Part shown: positions 19,001 through 26,765 of the stretch, one piece after another
How positions within the stretch are numbered: the stretch's first letter is position 1
How the letters are laid out: every line of letters starts with the position of its first letter
Assembly (NCBI GenBank): GCA_031553495.1
Contig: JAVBLN010000007.1
Location: 62,001 to 126,000 of the forward strand
Reading direction: 5' to 3'
Length of the DNA: 64,000 bases
Origin: Pinibacter sp031553495
Lineage (GTDB): Bacteria; Bacteroidota; Bacteroidia; Chitinophagales; Chitinophagaceae
Notes under the pieces: model-generated
Told to the model about the DNA's origin: nothing
The model's input: the letters and a program-made list of their open reading frames with translations, nothing else
Database searches by the model: none
Position numbers and translations under genes: made by a program

Positions 19001-19586
19001 CAGTGGGTTAGATCATGTATTGTCAACCGGTGAAAATGTGAATATTCTTGTATTGGATACGGAAGTATATTCGAATACCGGCGGACAAAAATCAAAATCA
19101 ACGCCAATAGGAGCAAGCGCCAAGTTTTCCATAAAAGGAAAAACAACCGGTAAAAAAGATCTTGCCATGCAAGCCATAGCACATGGTAACGCCTATGTTG
19201 CCGAAATTGCCATGGGAGCAAATGATGTTCACGCGTTAAAAACCATATTGGAAGCGGAAGCCTATCCGGGCCCTTCTATTATTATTGCATATAGTCATTG
19301 TATTGCACATGGCTATGATATGCGCCAGGGTATTGACCAGCAAAATCTGGCTGTTAAAACCGGCTACTGGCCTTTGTTCCGTTATAATCCTTCGAAGGAA
19401 AAAGGACAAAGATTTACCATAGATAGCAAGGAGCCAAGCGTTACGCTGGATAACTTCCTGTATCACGAGAACCGTTTTACAATCGTAAAAAACAGTTCTC
19501 CTGAAAAAGCCCAGGAGGTACTTGATGCGGCAAAAGCAGCGGTACAAAGTCGCTGGGAGAAAATAGAAGCATTAAAAACTTTGTAA
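16017..19586 (+). CDS. nifJ: Pyruvate:ferredoxin (flavodoxin) oxidoreductase
   Basis: A 1189-residue single-chain enzyme that converts pyruvate and CoA to acetyl-CoA and CO2 while reducing ferredoxin. YPITPSS at residues 42-48 is the thiamine pyrimidine site. Two CxxCxxCxxxCP motifs near residues 704-715 and 762-773 hold the outer 4Fe-4S clusters; CSGCGETPYL (about residue 838) and a later Cys bind the proximal cluster; GDGWAYDIGF with a downstream DTEVYSNTGGQ forms the Mg-thiamine site. Domain order and length match the standard single-chain PFOR. It diverges from the ferredoxin gene. PFOR is usually an anaerobic or microaerobic enzyme, so low-oxygen metabolism is suggested. A downstream in-frame ATG (16080) is possible, but the first gives a normal length. 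Confidence 0.96.
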   Translation: MQPNLDSQGGDASSAKKKFSIMDGNEAAAYIAYKCSEVCAIYPITPSSSMGEWSDEWSSDGRTNIYGQVPKVIEMQSEAGAAGALHGALQGGALATTFTCSQGLLLMIPNMYKIAGELTPTVFHIAARALATHALSIFGDHSDVMAVRSTGFAQLFGADPQQAHDMAMIATAASLHSSIPFLNVFDGFRTSHEINEVDVLTDDIIRQMINEEDVLRHRNRSLNPSNPFIRGTAQNPDVYFQSREAANQYYKNVPGIVEETMKKFASLTGRSYKLFEYHGDPQAESVIIIMGSGAGAVEETVDYLNSQGKKVGFLQVHLYRPFSVEHFLHVLPKTVKKIAVLDRCKDSGAIGEPLFMDVVNAMHAQWEYDMPVIIGGRYGLASKEFNPGMVKSIFDELDKQHPKRQFTIGINDDVTFTSLDYDKNFSLEDQHLFRGLFFGLGADGTVSANKNTIKIIGDVTDNHVQAYFVYDSKKSGSLTTSHLRFSNKPIRSTYLINSANFIACHHFNYLEKYDILKDAEKNATLLLNSPFDKEETWNQLPQKVQKEIIEKNLKFYVINASKVARETGMGSRINSILQTCFFAISNTMPKDEAIDYIKKSIRKSYGRKGEAVVQKNFDAIDKTLANLFEIDYTGYKPGNKEIEGLEVRNASDFVKNILTKVIAGNGDELPVSAFPVDGTYPSATTRYEKRNIADEVPVWDASLCSQCGKCFFVCPHAAIRPKVYSKELLSNAPETFKHVAPIGKEFFKDQEAYTLQVAVEDCTGCNLCYEVCPVESKTQPGHRAINMQDVIPLKETEKKNWDFFLSLPDIDRTRVNRNTVKGSQLLEPLFEFSGACSGCGETPYLKLLTQLFGDRMLVANATGCSSIFGGNLPTTPWSKNGEGCGPAWANSLFEDNAEFGLGIKLASDQKRDYAKSLLSQLKSEVGEDLANAILNNPESQEAELIQQRKDVNELKGRLRTLTNPLANQLLHIADFLQRKSLWIVGGDGWAYDIGFSGLDHVLSTGENVNILVLDTEVYSNTGGQKSKSTPIGASAKFSIKGKTTGKKDLAMQAIAHGNAYVAEIAMGANDVHALKTILEAEAYPGPSIIIAYSHCIAHGYDMRQGIDQQNLAVKTGYWPLFRYNPSKEKGQRFTIDSKEPSVTLDNFLYHENRFTIVKNSSPEKAQEVLDAAKAAVQSRWEKIEALKTL

Positions 19587-19603
19587 AATAATATACACAG
19601 CAT

Positions 19604-19639
19604 AAAAGGTCAGGCGGAGTTAATCTTGCCTGGCCTTTT
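19604..19639 (+). terminator. Terminator of nifJ
   Basis: AAAAGGTCAGGC (19604-19615) pairs with GCCTGGCCTTTT (19628-19639) over 12 bp with one G-T pair, ending in a short T run, 18 bases after the stop codon. Confidence 0.85.
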
Positions 19640-19673
19640 ATATTATACTTCGGACAAGGTAATTGTATATATT

Positions 19674-19754
19674 GATTTTTTTGAACCGGCGGTAGTGCTA
19701 CTATTAAGCATCGTTGTGTCACTCACTTGTACGGTAGGAATGTTATTGAGCTGC
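19674..19754 (+). repeat. Solo family A arm (plus, type I)
   Basis: A near-consensus copy: a T run, ACCGGCGG, the GTGTCACTCAC core and a closing ATTGAGC. It lies just after the nifJ terminator with no partner arm nearby. The 442-base gap (19587-20028) otherwise holds the terminator and a family B palindrome. Confidence 0.85.
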
Positions 19755-19883
19755 CTAATTCCCGGCCCTTCTCCAAAAGAGAATGGAGTCCCGCGCACAA
19801 AGCGGATATTCATAATCTCAGCAATCTTTTCAACTTTCAACTATACAGCATTCTCAATTCTCAACTCTCCATTCTCAATTTAT

Positions 19884-19980
19884 TTTAACCACAAGGGGCA
19901 CCAAGAAAGCACACAAGGTTGGTAATAATTCAGCAAACCCTTGTGTACCTTGAGCCTCTATTGTGTCCCTTGTGGTTAAA
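19884..19980. repeat. Family B palindrome, copy 1
   Basis: It begins TTTAACCACAAGGGGCAC and ends in the near complement GTGTCCCTTGTGGTTAAA, with CACACAAGG/CCCTTGTGTACC pairing further in. Other copies lie at 50657, 53263 and 56437. Confidence 0.8.
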
Positions 19981-20028
19981 CAACGGTGCAGCACAAAGTA
20001 TACATAATTAATTTGTCAGTACAGTAGC

Positions 20029-20913
20029 TTATGGACTCTCATGAAAAATATACTTCTTGATTATATAATCTGTTATGGGCTTTAATCTTAATTGCAGGTC
20101 TACCGGATGAAAGCCGTCTGAAGTATAAAATTCTATTTCGCCTTTTATTTTAGTGTACCACACATGCCCCTTTGCTTTTAGCGTGATTGTATCTGGCCGG
20201 GTAATTTTTTTAAAGTTGTTAAGCTTTACAGAGTCAAACGCGATGATAATTTTGTTTTGTATTTTTTGATTACAGGAAATCTGCTCATAATGGTCGTCTG
20301 CCCAGTACATACATTTTTCCTGCCCTGTTAAGTGAGCAGAGGAATTCTTATAATGAAACAACCAATACACGTTTCCGCCAATAAGCAGCGATATTACAAT
20401 TGCCCAAAGGCCGGTTTTTTTAAAATTGACCTTTCGCGTATCCGGGGCTTCGGGTGCAGTAGTTTGTAAGGGTTCATTAATTGTTTTGTGCTCAACACCC
20501 GAAGTGGGCATATGTGTTTCCGCTTCCTGTTCTATAATGTCCTCATATTTATTTGTGTCATATTTCTTACCAAACTCATAAGGCCTGAGGTCAAAATCAA
20601 TCAGCCAGGCCAATAATTCAATATACTTCTTATCCGGATCGAATGTTTTGCCTTTAAGAAAATTTACCAACGGTTTGAACTTATCTGTTTCACATTTCGC
20701 GATGGCTTTCAGGCAGCCGGCTTTGTCGTCGTATTGCCCAAGAAAACCTTTAAGGCTTTTTTCATCCTTCTTATCATATCGTAATTCGCATACGGCTTTG
20801 CATTCGGCTTTGAGGCCGGCAGAGGTTGGATTAATAAGATTTAAAGAAATGGCGTTTGCCAGTTTTTTTTTCTGATAATCCTGAAAAACTAAATTCTTGT
20901 AATCAATAAACAT
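20029..20913 (-). CDS. Unknown protein with one membrane helix
   Basis: A 294-residue protein of unknown function. The N-terminal cytoplasmic region (about 1-165) is rich in Lys and Asp, one hydrophobic helix lies at about 170-192 (LWAIVISLLIGGNVYWLFHY), and a C-terminal domain follows with EKCMYWADDHYEQISCNQK and a conserved-looking stretch around ITRPDTITLKAKGHVWYTKI. I recall similar C-terminal regions in other Bacteroidota hypothetical proteins, but no function. It stands alone on the minus strand between repeat-rich gaps. Confidence 0.8.
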   Translation of the reverse strand: MFIDYKNLVFQDYQKKKLANAISLNLINPTSAGLKAECKAVCELRYDKKDEKSLKGFLGQYDDKAGCLKAIAKCETDKFKPLVNFLKGKTFDPDKKYIELLAWLIDFDLRPYEFGKKYDTNKYEDIIEQEAETHMPTSGVEHKTINEPLQTTAPEAPDTRKVNFKKTGLWAIVISLLIGGNVYWLFHYKNSSAHLTGQEKCMYWADDHYEQISCNQKIQNKIIIAFDSVKLNNFKKITRPDTITLKAKGHVWYTKIKGEIEFYTSDGFHPVDLQLRLKPITDYIIKKYIFHESP

Positions 20914-21034
20914 ATCCGAGTAACTATTCAGTAAAATTATTGATTTTGGGAAATTGACGATGTGCGGGAAATTTTCATGGGTGAAGTCAGAGATCAGGGC
21001 ATTTATACTTCACACAGCATAAAATGTGTAATGG

Positions 21035-21325
21035 TATTTGGGTATCAACTGCATTGCTACTATTAAGCATCGTTGTGTCACTCACTTGTACGGTAGTAAT
21101 GCTATTCGGCAAGTTATGAGTTATGAGTAATGAGTGCTTTTGTTTTGGCTTACAATCAGTGATTACAGCATTCTCAATTCTCAACTCTCAATTCTCAACT
21201 GACACTGACCTCTGATTTCTGACTTCTCTACTGCCAACTGTTCACTTGCCCATTAGCATTACTACCGCACAAGTGAGTGACACAACGATGATGCCATGAA
21301 ATACTGAAGCCGATAAACAAAATAT
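21035..21325. repeat. Family A element 4: inverted pair with short-tandem-repeat filling
   Basis: Arm 21035-21113 (plus, type I) and arm 21245-21325 (minus, type I with the alternative CATGGCATCATC outer part) enclose about 130 bp of modules seen elsewhere: GAGTTATGAG repeats, module D (GTGCTTTTGTTTTGGCTTAC), CTCAATTCTCAA repeats, and a tail reading TTCTCTACTGCCAACTG. It is one of two inward pairs whose arms share the same core type. Confidence 0.85.
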
Positions 21326-21706
21326 TCGTTCAAACTATTGAATCGCGAAAACGGAAATTGAAGATTGCTATACTGCAAGGTTCCGAAGTGCCTGAATTAT
21401 TGGAATAGCCGGAATTTCGGAAAGAATTATCGGAATTGTCGGAACGACTTAGTAATCAGCCTTTTGCGGCACTATATTTTTGCCCCTGAAATCAAATGAT
21501 ACCTCAATAGCTAAGAGGAACTGTACAGATTTGATTTTACAGAGCTGTGAAAGCGGCAGTTTATAACCGGCCTGGGAAGCGTTTATAGGCTTCCGCAAAC
21601 ACGCTCATTCTTCCCAAAAAACAAGAAGCGCTTCTGATTAAATCTATCGCGGCGCCGGGGCTCTGTCTCCTGCTGCTGCCATTATTAACATTCAAATTTT
21701 TTAAAA
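21326..21706. other. Non-coding stretch with GGAAT-CGGAA repeats
   Basis: Between 21401 and 21445 four near-copies of GGAAT-(2-3 bases)-CGGAA occur in a row. The rest of this 380-base stretch, upstream of a small reading frame and a sensor kinase gene, holds no gene or structure I can support. Confidence 0.4.
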
Positions 21707-21862
21707 ATGTTCACATTAATATTTTCAATTTTCATGGCATTGACATGCCCAACCCATACTAATATTACTAATACAGATGAGGCAAGAGTAGCCGCTTACG
21801 CTCAGGCTCCATCAATGGAAGATACCGGCGGAGAAACGGAACATCTTCCTAACAGGCCCTAG
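21707..21862 (+). CDS. Possible 51-residue secreted peptide
   Basis: A short frame from ATG at 21707 to TAG at 21860-21862. It starts with a hydrophobic segment (MFTLIFSIFMALTCP) that could be a short signal sequence, followed by a polar tail rich in Thr, Glu and Pro. It lies 97 bases upstream of the histidine kinase gene on the same strand. No family is recognised, and a chance frame in non-coding DNA is a real alternative. Confidence 0.3.
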   Translation: MFTLIFSIFMALTCPTHTNITNTDEARVAAYAQAPSMEDTGGETEHLPNRP

Positions 21863-21959
21863 CTATTGGGGATAACTATTTTAACCTAAGGCAGGAAAGC
21901 TTGCTTTAGGTTAACTTAAATCAATAATATCAATGTGAGTGATTTTCTATCTTAGCCGT

Positions 21960-23621
21960 ATGCTTTTTTTAAGAAAGATATCCATTCTATTATTGATTGC
22001 CATATGTTGCGCTTGTAACAAGCAGCAAAATGTTGTTTCCATAAAAACAAATTCGGATTATGAAAAAGCGGAGTCGTTCTTAAACAAAAGAAATGATTCT
22101 GCTTTTTATTATTTTAATAAGGTAGCTACAGGTTCTGCCGACAGTTTGTTAATAGCCAGGGCTTATAATAGCATGGCAGCCATCCAATCAGATGCCGGCG
22201 ATTATTTTGGTAGTCAGCAAAGCTTATTGTTATCACTAAAATTTTTGAACGACCATAAAGAGGAAGATCGTTATTGCTTGTCATCAAATTACAATGAACT
22301 CGGAAACACAAGTTTGAATTTAAGGAATTATGATGCGGCTATAAACTATTATGATCTTGCACTTACATTTTCGCCCAACGAAGATTTTGAAATAGTTACA
22401 TTAAATAATAAGGCTGTCGCTTATCAGAAAACGAAGCAATATAGCGAAGCGATCACTATTTACAAATCAATTATAAACGACAGTAGAAAAAATACAAAAA
22501 GATATGCCAGGATATTATCCAATTTAGCCAGGGTTAAATGGTTGCAGGATTCCGGTTACAACGCCGCTCCTGAATTATTAGCCGCTCTTCATATTCGTGA
22601 AGAAGAAAAAGATAACTGGGGATTAAACGCAAGTTATGCGCATCTGTCGGATTATTATTCTGCATCTCAACCGGAATTAGCTTTACTGTATGCAGGAAAA
22701 ATGTATGGCATGGCACAGCAACTTTGCAGTCCGGATGATGAATTGGAAGCACTACAAAAACTAATATTATTAAGTTCACCCAAAAACACAAAACAATATT
22801 TTGTTCGCTATCAATATTTGAGCGATAGTCTACAGGCCAGCCGAAATGCCGCAAAAAATCAATTCGCGTTAATTCATTTTGATGTTGAAAAAAACAAAGT
22901 TGATAATCTTCGGCTGCAAAAGGAAAACGCGGAAAAGGAAAATTATATAATACTTCTTGCTTTGGCCATACTGGTTTTAACGGCACTAACGGTTATTATT
23001 ATTATCCTTAATCGAAAACGAAAACAACGAACTCAGTTGGAAGCCCAAAACGCCATAAGAGAATCCAAGCTTATAACATCCAAAAAAGTACACGATGTGG
23101 TAGCAAACGGATTATACCGGATAATTGTGGAAATAGAGCACAGCAATACTATTAACAAAGAGGAATTGCTTGACAAAATAGAAATACTTTATGAAAAATC
23201 GAGAGACATATCGTACGAACAACCATTCACGAATCAAATTGAATTTACGGATGAAATAAAACATCTGCTGACATCTTTCTCAACTTCTGATATAAAGGTA
23301 CTTCTGGCAGGCAATGAAAAAGAATTGTGGAACAGCGTAAACGAAAAAATAAAAAATGAATTAAAGCATGTACTGCAAGAACTGATGGTGAATATGAGAA
23401 AACACAGTAACGCGCAGAACGTAGTCATAAAATTTGAACAACAAAATAAAATGCTGCATATTCAATACACCGACGACGGTATAGGACTACAGCCCGGATT
23501 TAGGAAAGGAAATGGTTTAATAAATACGGGAAACCGGATTAATGATATCGGCGGCGAGCTTACTTTTGATGCGAACTTAGCTAAAGGACTAAAAATCCAT
23601 ATTCGTATTCCAATCGCATAA
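21960..23621 (+). CDS. Sensor histidine kinase with N-terminal tetratricopeptide repeats
   Basis: A 553-residue protein. A hydrophobic N-terminus ending ICCACN suggests a lipid-modified or cleaved signal; helical tetratricopeptide-like repeats fill about residues 30-300; one membrane helix lies near 322-345; a dimerisation helix carries the likely phospho-acceptor His378 (KKVHDVVANG); and a HATPase domain ends the chain, with an N box (ELMVNMRKHSNAQ) and DDGIGL and GNGLINTGNRI glycine boxes. The TPR-TM-HisKA_3/HATPase layout is common in Bacteroidota. The response regulator gene starts 8 bases later. I chose the ATG at 21960 over a GTG at 21939 because the signal segment follows it directly. 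Confidence 0.93.
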   Translation: MLFLRKISILLLIAICCACNKQQNVVSIKTNSDYEKAESFLNKRNDSAFYYFNKVATGSADSLLIARAYNSMAAIQSDAGDYFGSQQSLLLSLKFLNDHKEEDRYCLSSNYNELGNTSLNLRNYDAAINYYDLALTFSPNEDFEIVTLNNKAVAYQKTKQYSEAITIYKSIINDSRKNTKRYARILSNLARVKWLQDSGYNAAPELLAALHIREEEKDNWGLNASYAHLSDYYSASQPELALLYAGKMYGMAQQLCSPDDELEALQKLILLSSPKNTKQYFVRYQYLSDSLQASRNAAKNQFALIHFDVEKNKVDNLRLQKENAEKENYIILLALAILVLTALTVIIIILNRKRKQRTQLEAQNAIRESKLITSKKVHDVVANGLYRIIVEIEHSNTINKEELLDKIEILYEKSRDISYEQPFTNQIEFTDEIKHLLTSFSTSDIKVLLAGNEKELWNSVNEKIKNELKHVLQELMVNMRKHSNAQNVVIKFEQQNKMLHIQYTDDGIGLQPGFRKGNGLINTGNRINDIGGELTFDANLAKGLKIHIRIPIA

Positions 23622-23628
23622 ATTTTGT

Positions 23629-24294
23629 ATGATTAAAAAAGTACTAATAGCAGAAGATCACGAAAGCACCAATATTTCGTTGCAAAAAACGCTGGATGAG
23701 CTTGGCATAACTAACGTAGACTACGTATATTATTGCGATGACGCTTTTGACAGCATTCAAAAAAACAAACAGAGCAATCAATCTTACGATCTTTTAATTA
23801 CCGATCTTTCTTTTGAGGAAGACGATCGGGTGCAAAAAATAGCTGACGGAAAAGCCCTTATAGAAGCGGCACGGCAAATACAACCTGAGCTTAAAATTTT
23901 AGTGTTCTCCGCAAGCCGGGAGGTAGCCACCATTGAAGTAATGGATAAAGTATTGGGAATAGACGGTTATGTGCGCAAAGCCAGAAACGATGCAAGGGAG
24001 CTCAGGGAAGCTATTGTAAAAATATCGAACAACCAACGGCACTTTCCGCGCCACCTGGTAGATATGGTGAAGCAAAAGAACGCACATGATTTTACCAGGT
24101 TTGATATAACGATCATATCGTTACTGGCACAAGGAACGTTACAAAAAGACATTCCGTTTTATCTTCATAAAAATGGCATCAAACCTTCCGGCTTAAGTAG
24201 CGTGGAAAAGCGCCTCAGCGTTATTAAGGAAGCTTTTAATTTCGCAAAAAACGAGCAATTGGTGGCTTATTGTAAAGACATGGGCATTATTTAA
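23629..24294 (+). CDS. Response regulator, NarL/LuxR-like
   Basis: A 221-residue regulator with an N-terminal receiver domain: acidic residues Glu9-Asp10, phospho-acceptor Asp59 (LLITDLSF) and a conserved Lys in GYVRKARND. The C-terminal helix-turn-helix region (about 150-205; ISLLAQGTLQKDIPFYL, then SSVEKRLSVI) resembles LuxR-type DNA binding but is divergent. It almost certainly forms a two-component pair with the upstream kinase, 8 bases away. The target genes are unknown. Confidence 0.9.
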   Translation: MIKKVLIAEDHESTNISLQKTLDELGITNVDYVYYCDDAFDSIQKNKQSNQSYDLLITDLSFEEDDRVQKIADGKALIEAARQIQPELKILVFSASREVATIEVMDKVLGIDGYVRKARNDARELREAIVKISNNQRHFPRHLVDMVKQKNAHDFTRFDITIISLLAQGTLQKDIPFYLHKNGIKPSGLSSVEKRLSVIKEAFNFAKNEQLVAYCKDMGII

Positions 24295-24365
24295 TTTCTG
24301 CCACATTTTGTTCTCGCCATTTTTAGGAGTGAATGATAACATCATGCATCAAACAGTATAGAGCA

Positions 24366-24448
24366 TTTTTTTTGGGGGGACCGGCGGTAGCACTACTATT
24401 AAGCATCGTTGTGTCACTCACTTGTACGGTAGGAATTCTATGGAGCGG
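24366..24448 (+). repeat. Family A arm (plus, type I)
   Basis: Close to consensus, preceded by a T run and a G run. The next arm, at 26670, points back at it, so the two bracket the small lipoprotein and Fic genes. Confidence 0.85.
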
Positions 24449-24520
24449 GTTATGAGTAATGAGTGCTTTTTGCCGGTTGCCAGTAGCCGGTGTTGTAGTA
24501 CAGGCCGTGCAAAAATTCTA

Positions 24521-24732
24521 TGAGATTTCTCGCCCCACTATCTGAATTATGAACTATCCATTTTAATTCATACACACTGCTATGCCATAACTCGAAATGA
24601 CGGAGGAGCATGCTAAACTGATTTCAATCATTCCGCAACCACAATTGTCTCCGTTATTTCGAGCCTGTTTATTTCAACATATTTGCGATTATGCATTAAG
24701 TTGCATCTTATACCACCGGGCGAGAAATCTCA
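24521..24732. repeat. Nested inverted repeats (MITE-like)
   Basis: The outer pair TGAGATTTCTCGCCC (24521-24535) and its exact complement (24718-24732) enclose an inner pair, CTCGAAATGACGGAG (24591-24605) and CTCCGTTATTTCGAG (24649-24663; 14 of 15 match). It resembles the GAGATTTCTC / TCGAAATGACG palindromes I recall from many Bacteroidota genomes. It accounts for most of the 554-base gap 24295-24848 together with the arm before it. Confidence 0.75.
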
Positions 24733-24848
24733 TTGAACCGTGTACTAACAAACTAATTATACCACATGGCGAATAAATATTAATTTACGCAAATGCCGGG
24801 GTTTGAAAAGGTATATGATTTCTTTAACGATCGGAAAATAGGATTGCC

Positions 24849-25235
24849 ATGAAATATTTTTTTGTTTTTATAGTACCAATTTGCTTGTGTGCATGCGGGT
24901 CGCAAACACATACAGACTGTTTAGTATTAGAAGAGAAAGTAGCAATTCTGGAAGCAAGAATAGATTCTTTGGTATCAGTTTTAGATACTAAGAAAATACC
25001 AACTCAAAAGAAGAAGAACGGAACGGGAAAAAATTCCGGTGAAAATATTTTTGTTGAAAGTGGTTCCGGTGAAAAGAGTTATAGGGAGAATAATTATGGA
25101 GCTTCTTATTCAAACCCTCAACAATCAATTAAAAAGGCGCAGTATAGCAGGCGGTGCCAGGCACTAACTAAAAAAGGATATCAGTGTTCCCGAAATGCAA
25201 GAAGCGGAGGTTATTGTTGGCAACATGGTGGATAG
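24849..25235 (+). CDS. Small lipoprotein with a C-terminal Cys/His motif (DUF5763-like)
   Basis: 128 residues. The signal sequence ends in a good lipobox, LCAC, with lipid-modified Cys16. Residues about 24-46 form a short coiled coil (LEEKVAILEARIDSLVSVL), then a low-complexity Lys/Gly/Ser linker, then a C-terminal unit RCQALTKKGYQCSRNARSGG with YCWQH after it. That C-x(8-9)-C and CxxH spacing resembles a small zinc-binding tail found at the ends of various Bacteroidota proteins. Function unknown. It is an isolated gene between repeats. Confidence 0.8.
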   Translation: MKYFFVFIVPICLCACGSQTHTDCLVLEEKVAILEARIDSLVSVLDTKKIPTQKKKNGTGKNSGENIFVESGSGEKSYRENNYGASYSNPQQSIKKAQYSRRCQALTKKGYQCSRNARSGGYCWQHGG

Positions 25236-25309
25236 CCTGCATTTTATTAGAGGGCATAGGATAAACCTACAAAAAATATTTAGATTTTAAAATAGTTGTC
25301 AGACAATAT

Positions 25310-26449
25310 TTATTGTGAAAACGCCTGTAAATATTGATCGAAAACAAAAATACGGTTACGGGATTGGCCGGTAATTTCAATTAATATTTTATCTTTTACA
25401 AGCGTCATTATCAAATCATTTGCAGCTTTATAACTTACGCCGGTCATTGTTATGGCATCTTCTACCTGGATAACCGGTTTTTGTAGCAACTGATTAATCA
25501 GCCTTAGTCCTGACGGAGCCCGTCGACCATAATGCTCCTGGATATATCCTTCAGTATCTTCTTTAATTTTTATTACTTTTTGTAATGTAGCAGTTGCTTG
25601 TGAGGCGGTTTGTTCCACACCCACAAGAAAATACTTAATCCATTGCAGCAAATCATTATGAGTACGCACACGCATCAGGTTGTCGTAATACAGGGATTTG
25701 TTTTTTTCAAAAAATGCTGATAGGTATAATAATGGTTTTTCCAGTATTTTCCTGTCAACCATGTACAGTGTTATTAATAACCTTCCTATTCTTCCATTAC
25801 CATCTAAGAATGGGTGTATTGTTTCAAACTGATAATGCGCAATGGCTATTCTTATTAAGTCGGGAACATTAATTTGCTCATTGTGCAAAAAGTATTCTAA
25901 ATCTCCCATCAGTTCTTGCACCAGGCTATGATATGGAGGAATAAAAACCGCGTCTTTTAGTGAAGCGCCTCCAATCCAGTTTTGACTGGTTCGATAATGG
26001 CCCGGAAGCTTATGTTCACACCGTACATCCTGTAATAATTTCTCATGAGTCATTCTTAAAAGGCGTCCCGAAAGTGGCAGCTTTTCTAATTTTGCAATTG
26101 CCATATTCATGGCTTTCACATAATTGTTTACTTCTTTCCAGTCATTTCTTTTTTCAGGATTGATTTCTGCCTCCCGCAATAATGCTTCACTCATATTTGT
26201 TTGAGTGCCTTCTATTTTGCTTGAAACCACAGCCTCTTTGGTTACATGTAGTTGAATAAAAAGGTTGATATTGGGTACAAACCTGGAGAAGGAATTAAGT
26301 TCACCTAATTTAATAGCTGCTTTTTCCAGTAGATTATTGATCTCTGAATGATTCCAAATCCACTCAAAATTTATTTTTTCAGGAACGAAATATTGATATT
26401 CAATACTTTTTTCCCATTTTCCGGCCTGAAAGTCTTCAATTTGCAGCAT
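25310..26449 (-). CDS. Fic-domain AMP-transferase with winged helix
   Basis: A 379-residue protein with the catalytic motif HPFLDGNGRIGR at about residues 211-222; Fic proteins commonly transfer AMP from ATP to protein hydroxyls. SSKIEG near residues 77-82 fits the (S/T)xxxE(G/N) inhibitory helix of class II Fic proteins, so the enzyme is probably self-inhibited. The C-terminal 90 residues look like a winged helix-turn-helix (ITMTGVSYKAANDLIMTLV), which could bind DNA. Two palindromes right upstream of the start are likely its own operators. No toxin/antitoxin partner gene is adjacent. The target protein is unknown. Confidence 0.93.
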   Translation of the reverse strand: MLQIEDFQAGKWEKSIEYQYFVPEKINFEWIWNHSEINNLLEKAAIKLGELNSFSRFVPNINLFIQLHVTKEAVVSSKIEGTQTNMSEALLREAEINPEKRNDWKEVNNYVKAMNMAIAKLEKLPLSGRLLRMTHEKLLQDVRCEHKLPGHYRTSQNWIGGASLKDAVFIPPYHSLVQELMGDLEYFLHNEQINVPDLIRIAIAHYQFETIHPFLDGNGRIGRLLITLYMVDRKILEKPLLYLSAFFEKNKSLYYDNLMRVRTHNDLLQWIKYFLVGVEQTASQATATLQKVIKIKEDTEGYIQEHYGRRAPSGLRLINQLLQKPVIQVEDAITMTGVSYKAANDLIMTLVKDKILIEITGQSRNRIFVFDQYLQAFSQ

Positions 26450-26457
26450 GATTCAAA

Positions 26458-26525
26458 AGTAAAATAAAAATTCCGTTATTTTACTTTTATGCGGCAAAGT
26501 AAAATAAGAATTCCGTTATTTTATT
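26458..26525. promoter_or_regulatory. Twin palindromic operators upstream of the Fic gene
   Basis: AGTAAAATAA (26458-26467) and TTATTTTACT (26476-26485) form a perfect 10-bp inverted repeat around AAATTCCG. A second copy 40 bases on (26498-26525) has the same left half, spacer GAATTCCG and one mismatch. They begin 9 bases before the Fic start codon. Forty bases is close to four helical turns, so two bound dimers would lie on one face of the DNA. Autorepression by the winged helix is an inference. Confidence 0.75.
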
Positions 26526-26598
26526 TTGGGAATTTTTATGTCTTAACAAACAGTTCGAAAATAACATGTGTGGAAAGGAGATATTTAGCATAGCTTTT

Positions 26599-26672
26599 TT
26601 AGTATTGATTAAGCTTGAAGCATATATTGTAAGCCAAAACAAAAGCACTCAAAACTCATAACTCAAAACTTG
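26599..26672 (-). repeat. Module D with short tandem repeats
   Basis: Read on the minus strand it gives AAGTTTTGAGTTATGAG repeats, then GTGCTTTTGTTTTGGCTTAC and ATATATGCTTC. Related copies lie at about 21110, 40422, 50551 and 50752. It directly abuts a family A arm. Confidence 0.65.
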
Positions 26673-26752
26673 CCCCATAGCCTTCCTGCCGTACAAGTGA
26701 GTGACACAACCGGAGTTGAATAGAATTACTGTAGCCCGTCTCCAAAAAATAT
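26670..26752 (-). repeat. Family A arm (minus, type I, diverged outer part)
   Basis: The core ACAAGTGAGTGACACAAC is exact; the outer part differs from consensus. It faces the arm at 24366 and lies just past the 3' end of the M90-type peptidase gene. Confidence 0.75.
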
Positions 26753-26765
26753 AGCACGTTAAAAT

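Noticed and set aside
20987..21184. A minus-strand frame with a peptide ending in a VSDTTMLNSS-like stretch
   Set aside because: It is a translation of a family A arm; the same peptide appears at several unrelated loci in false frames.
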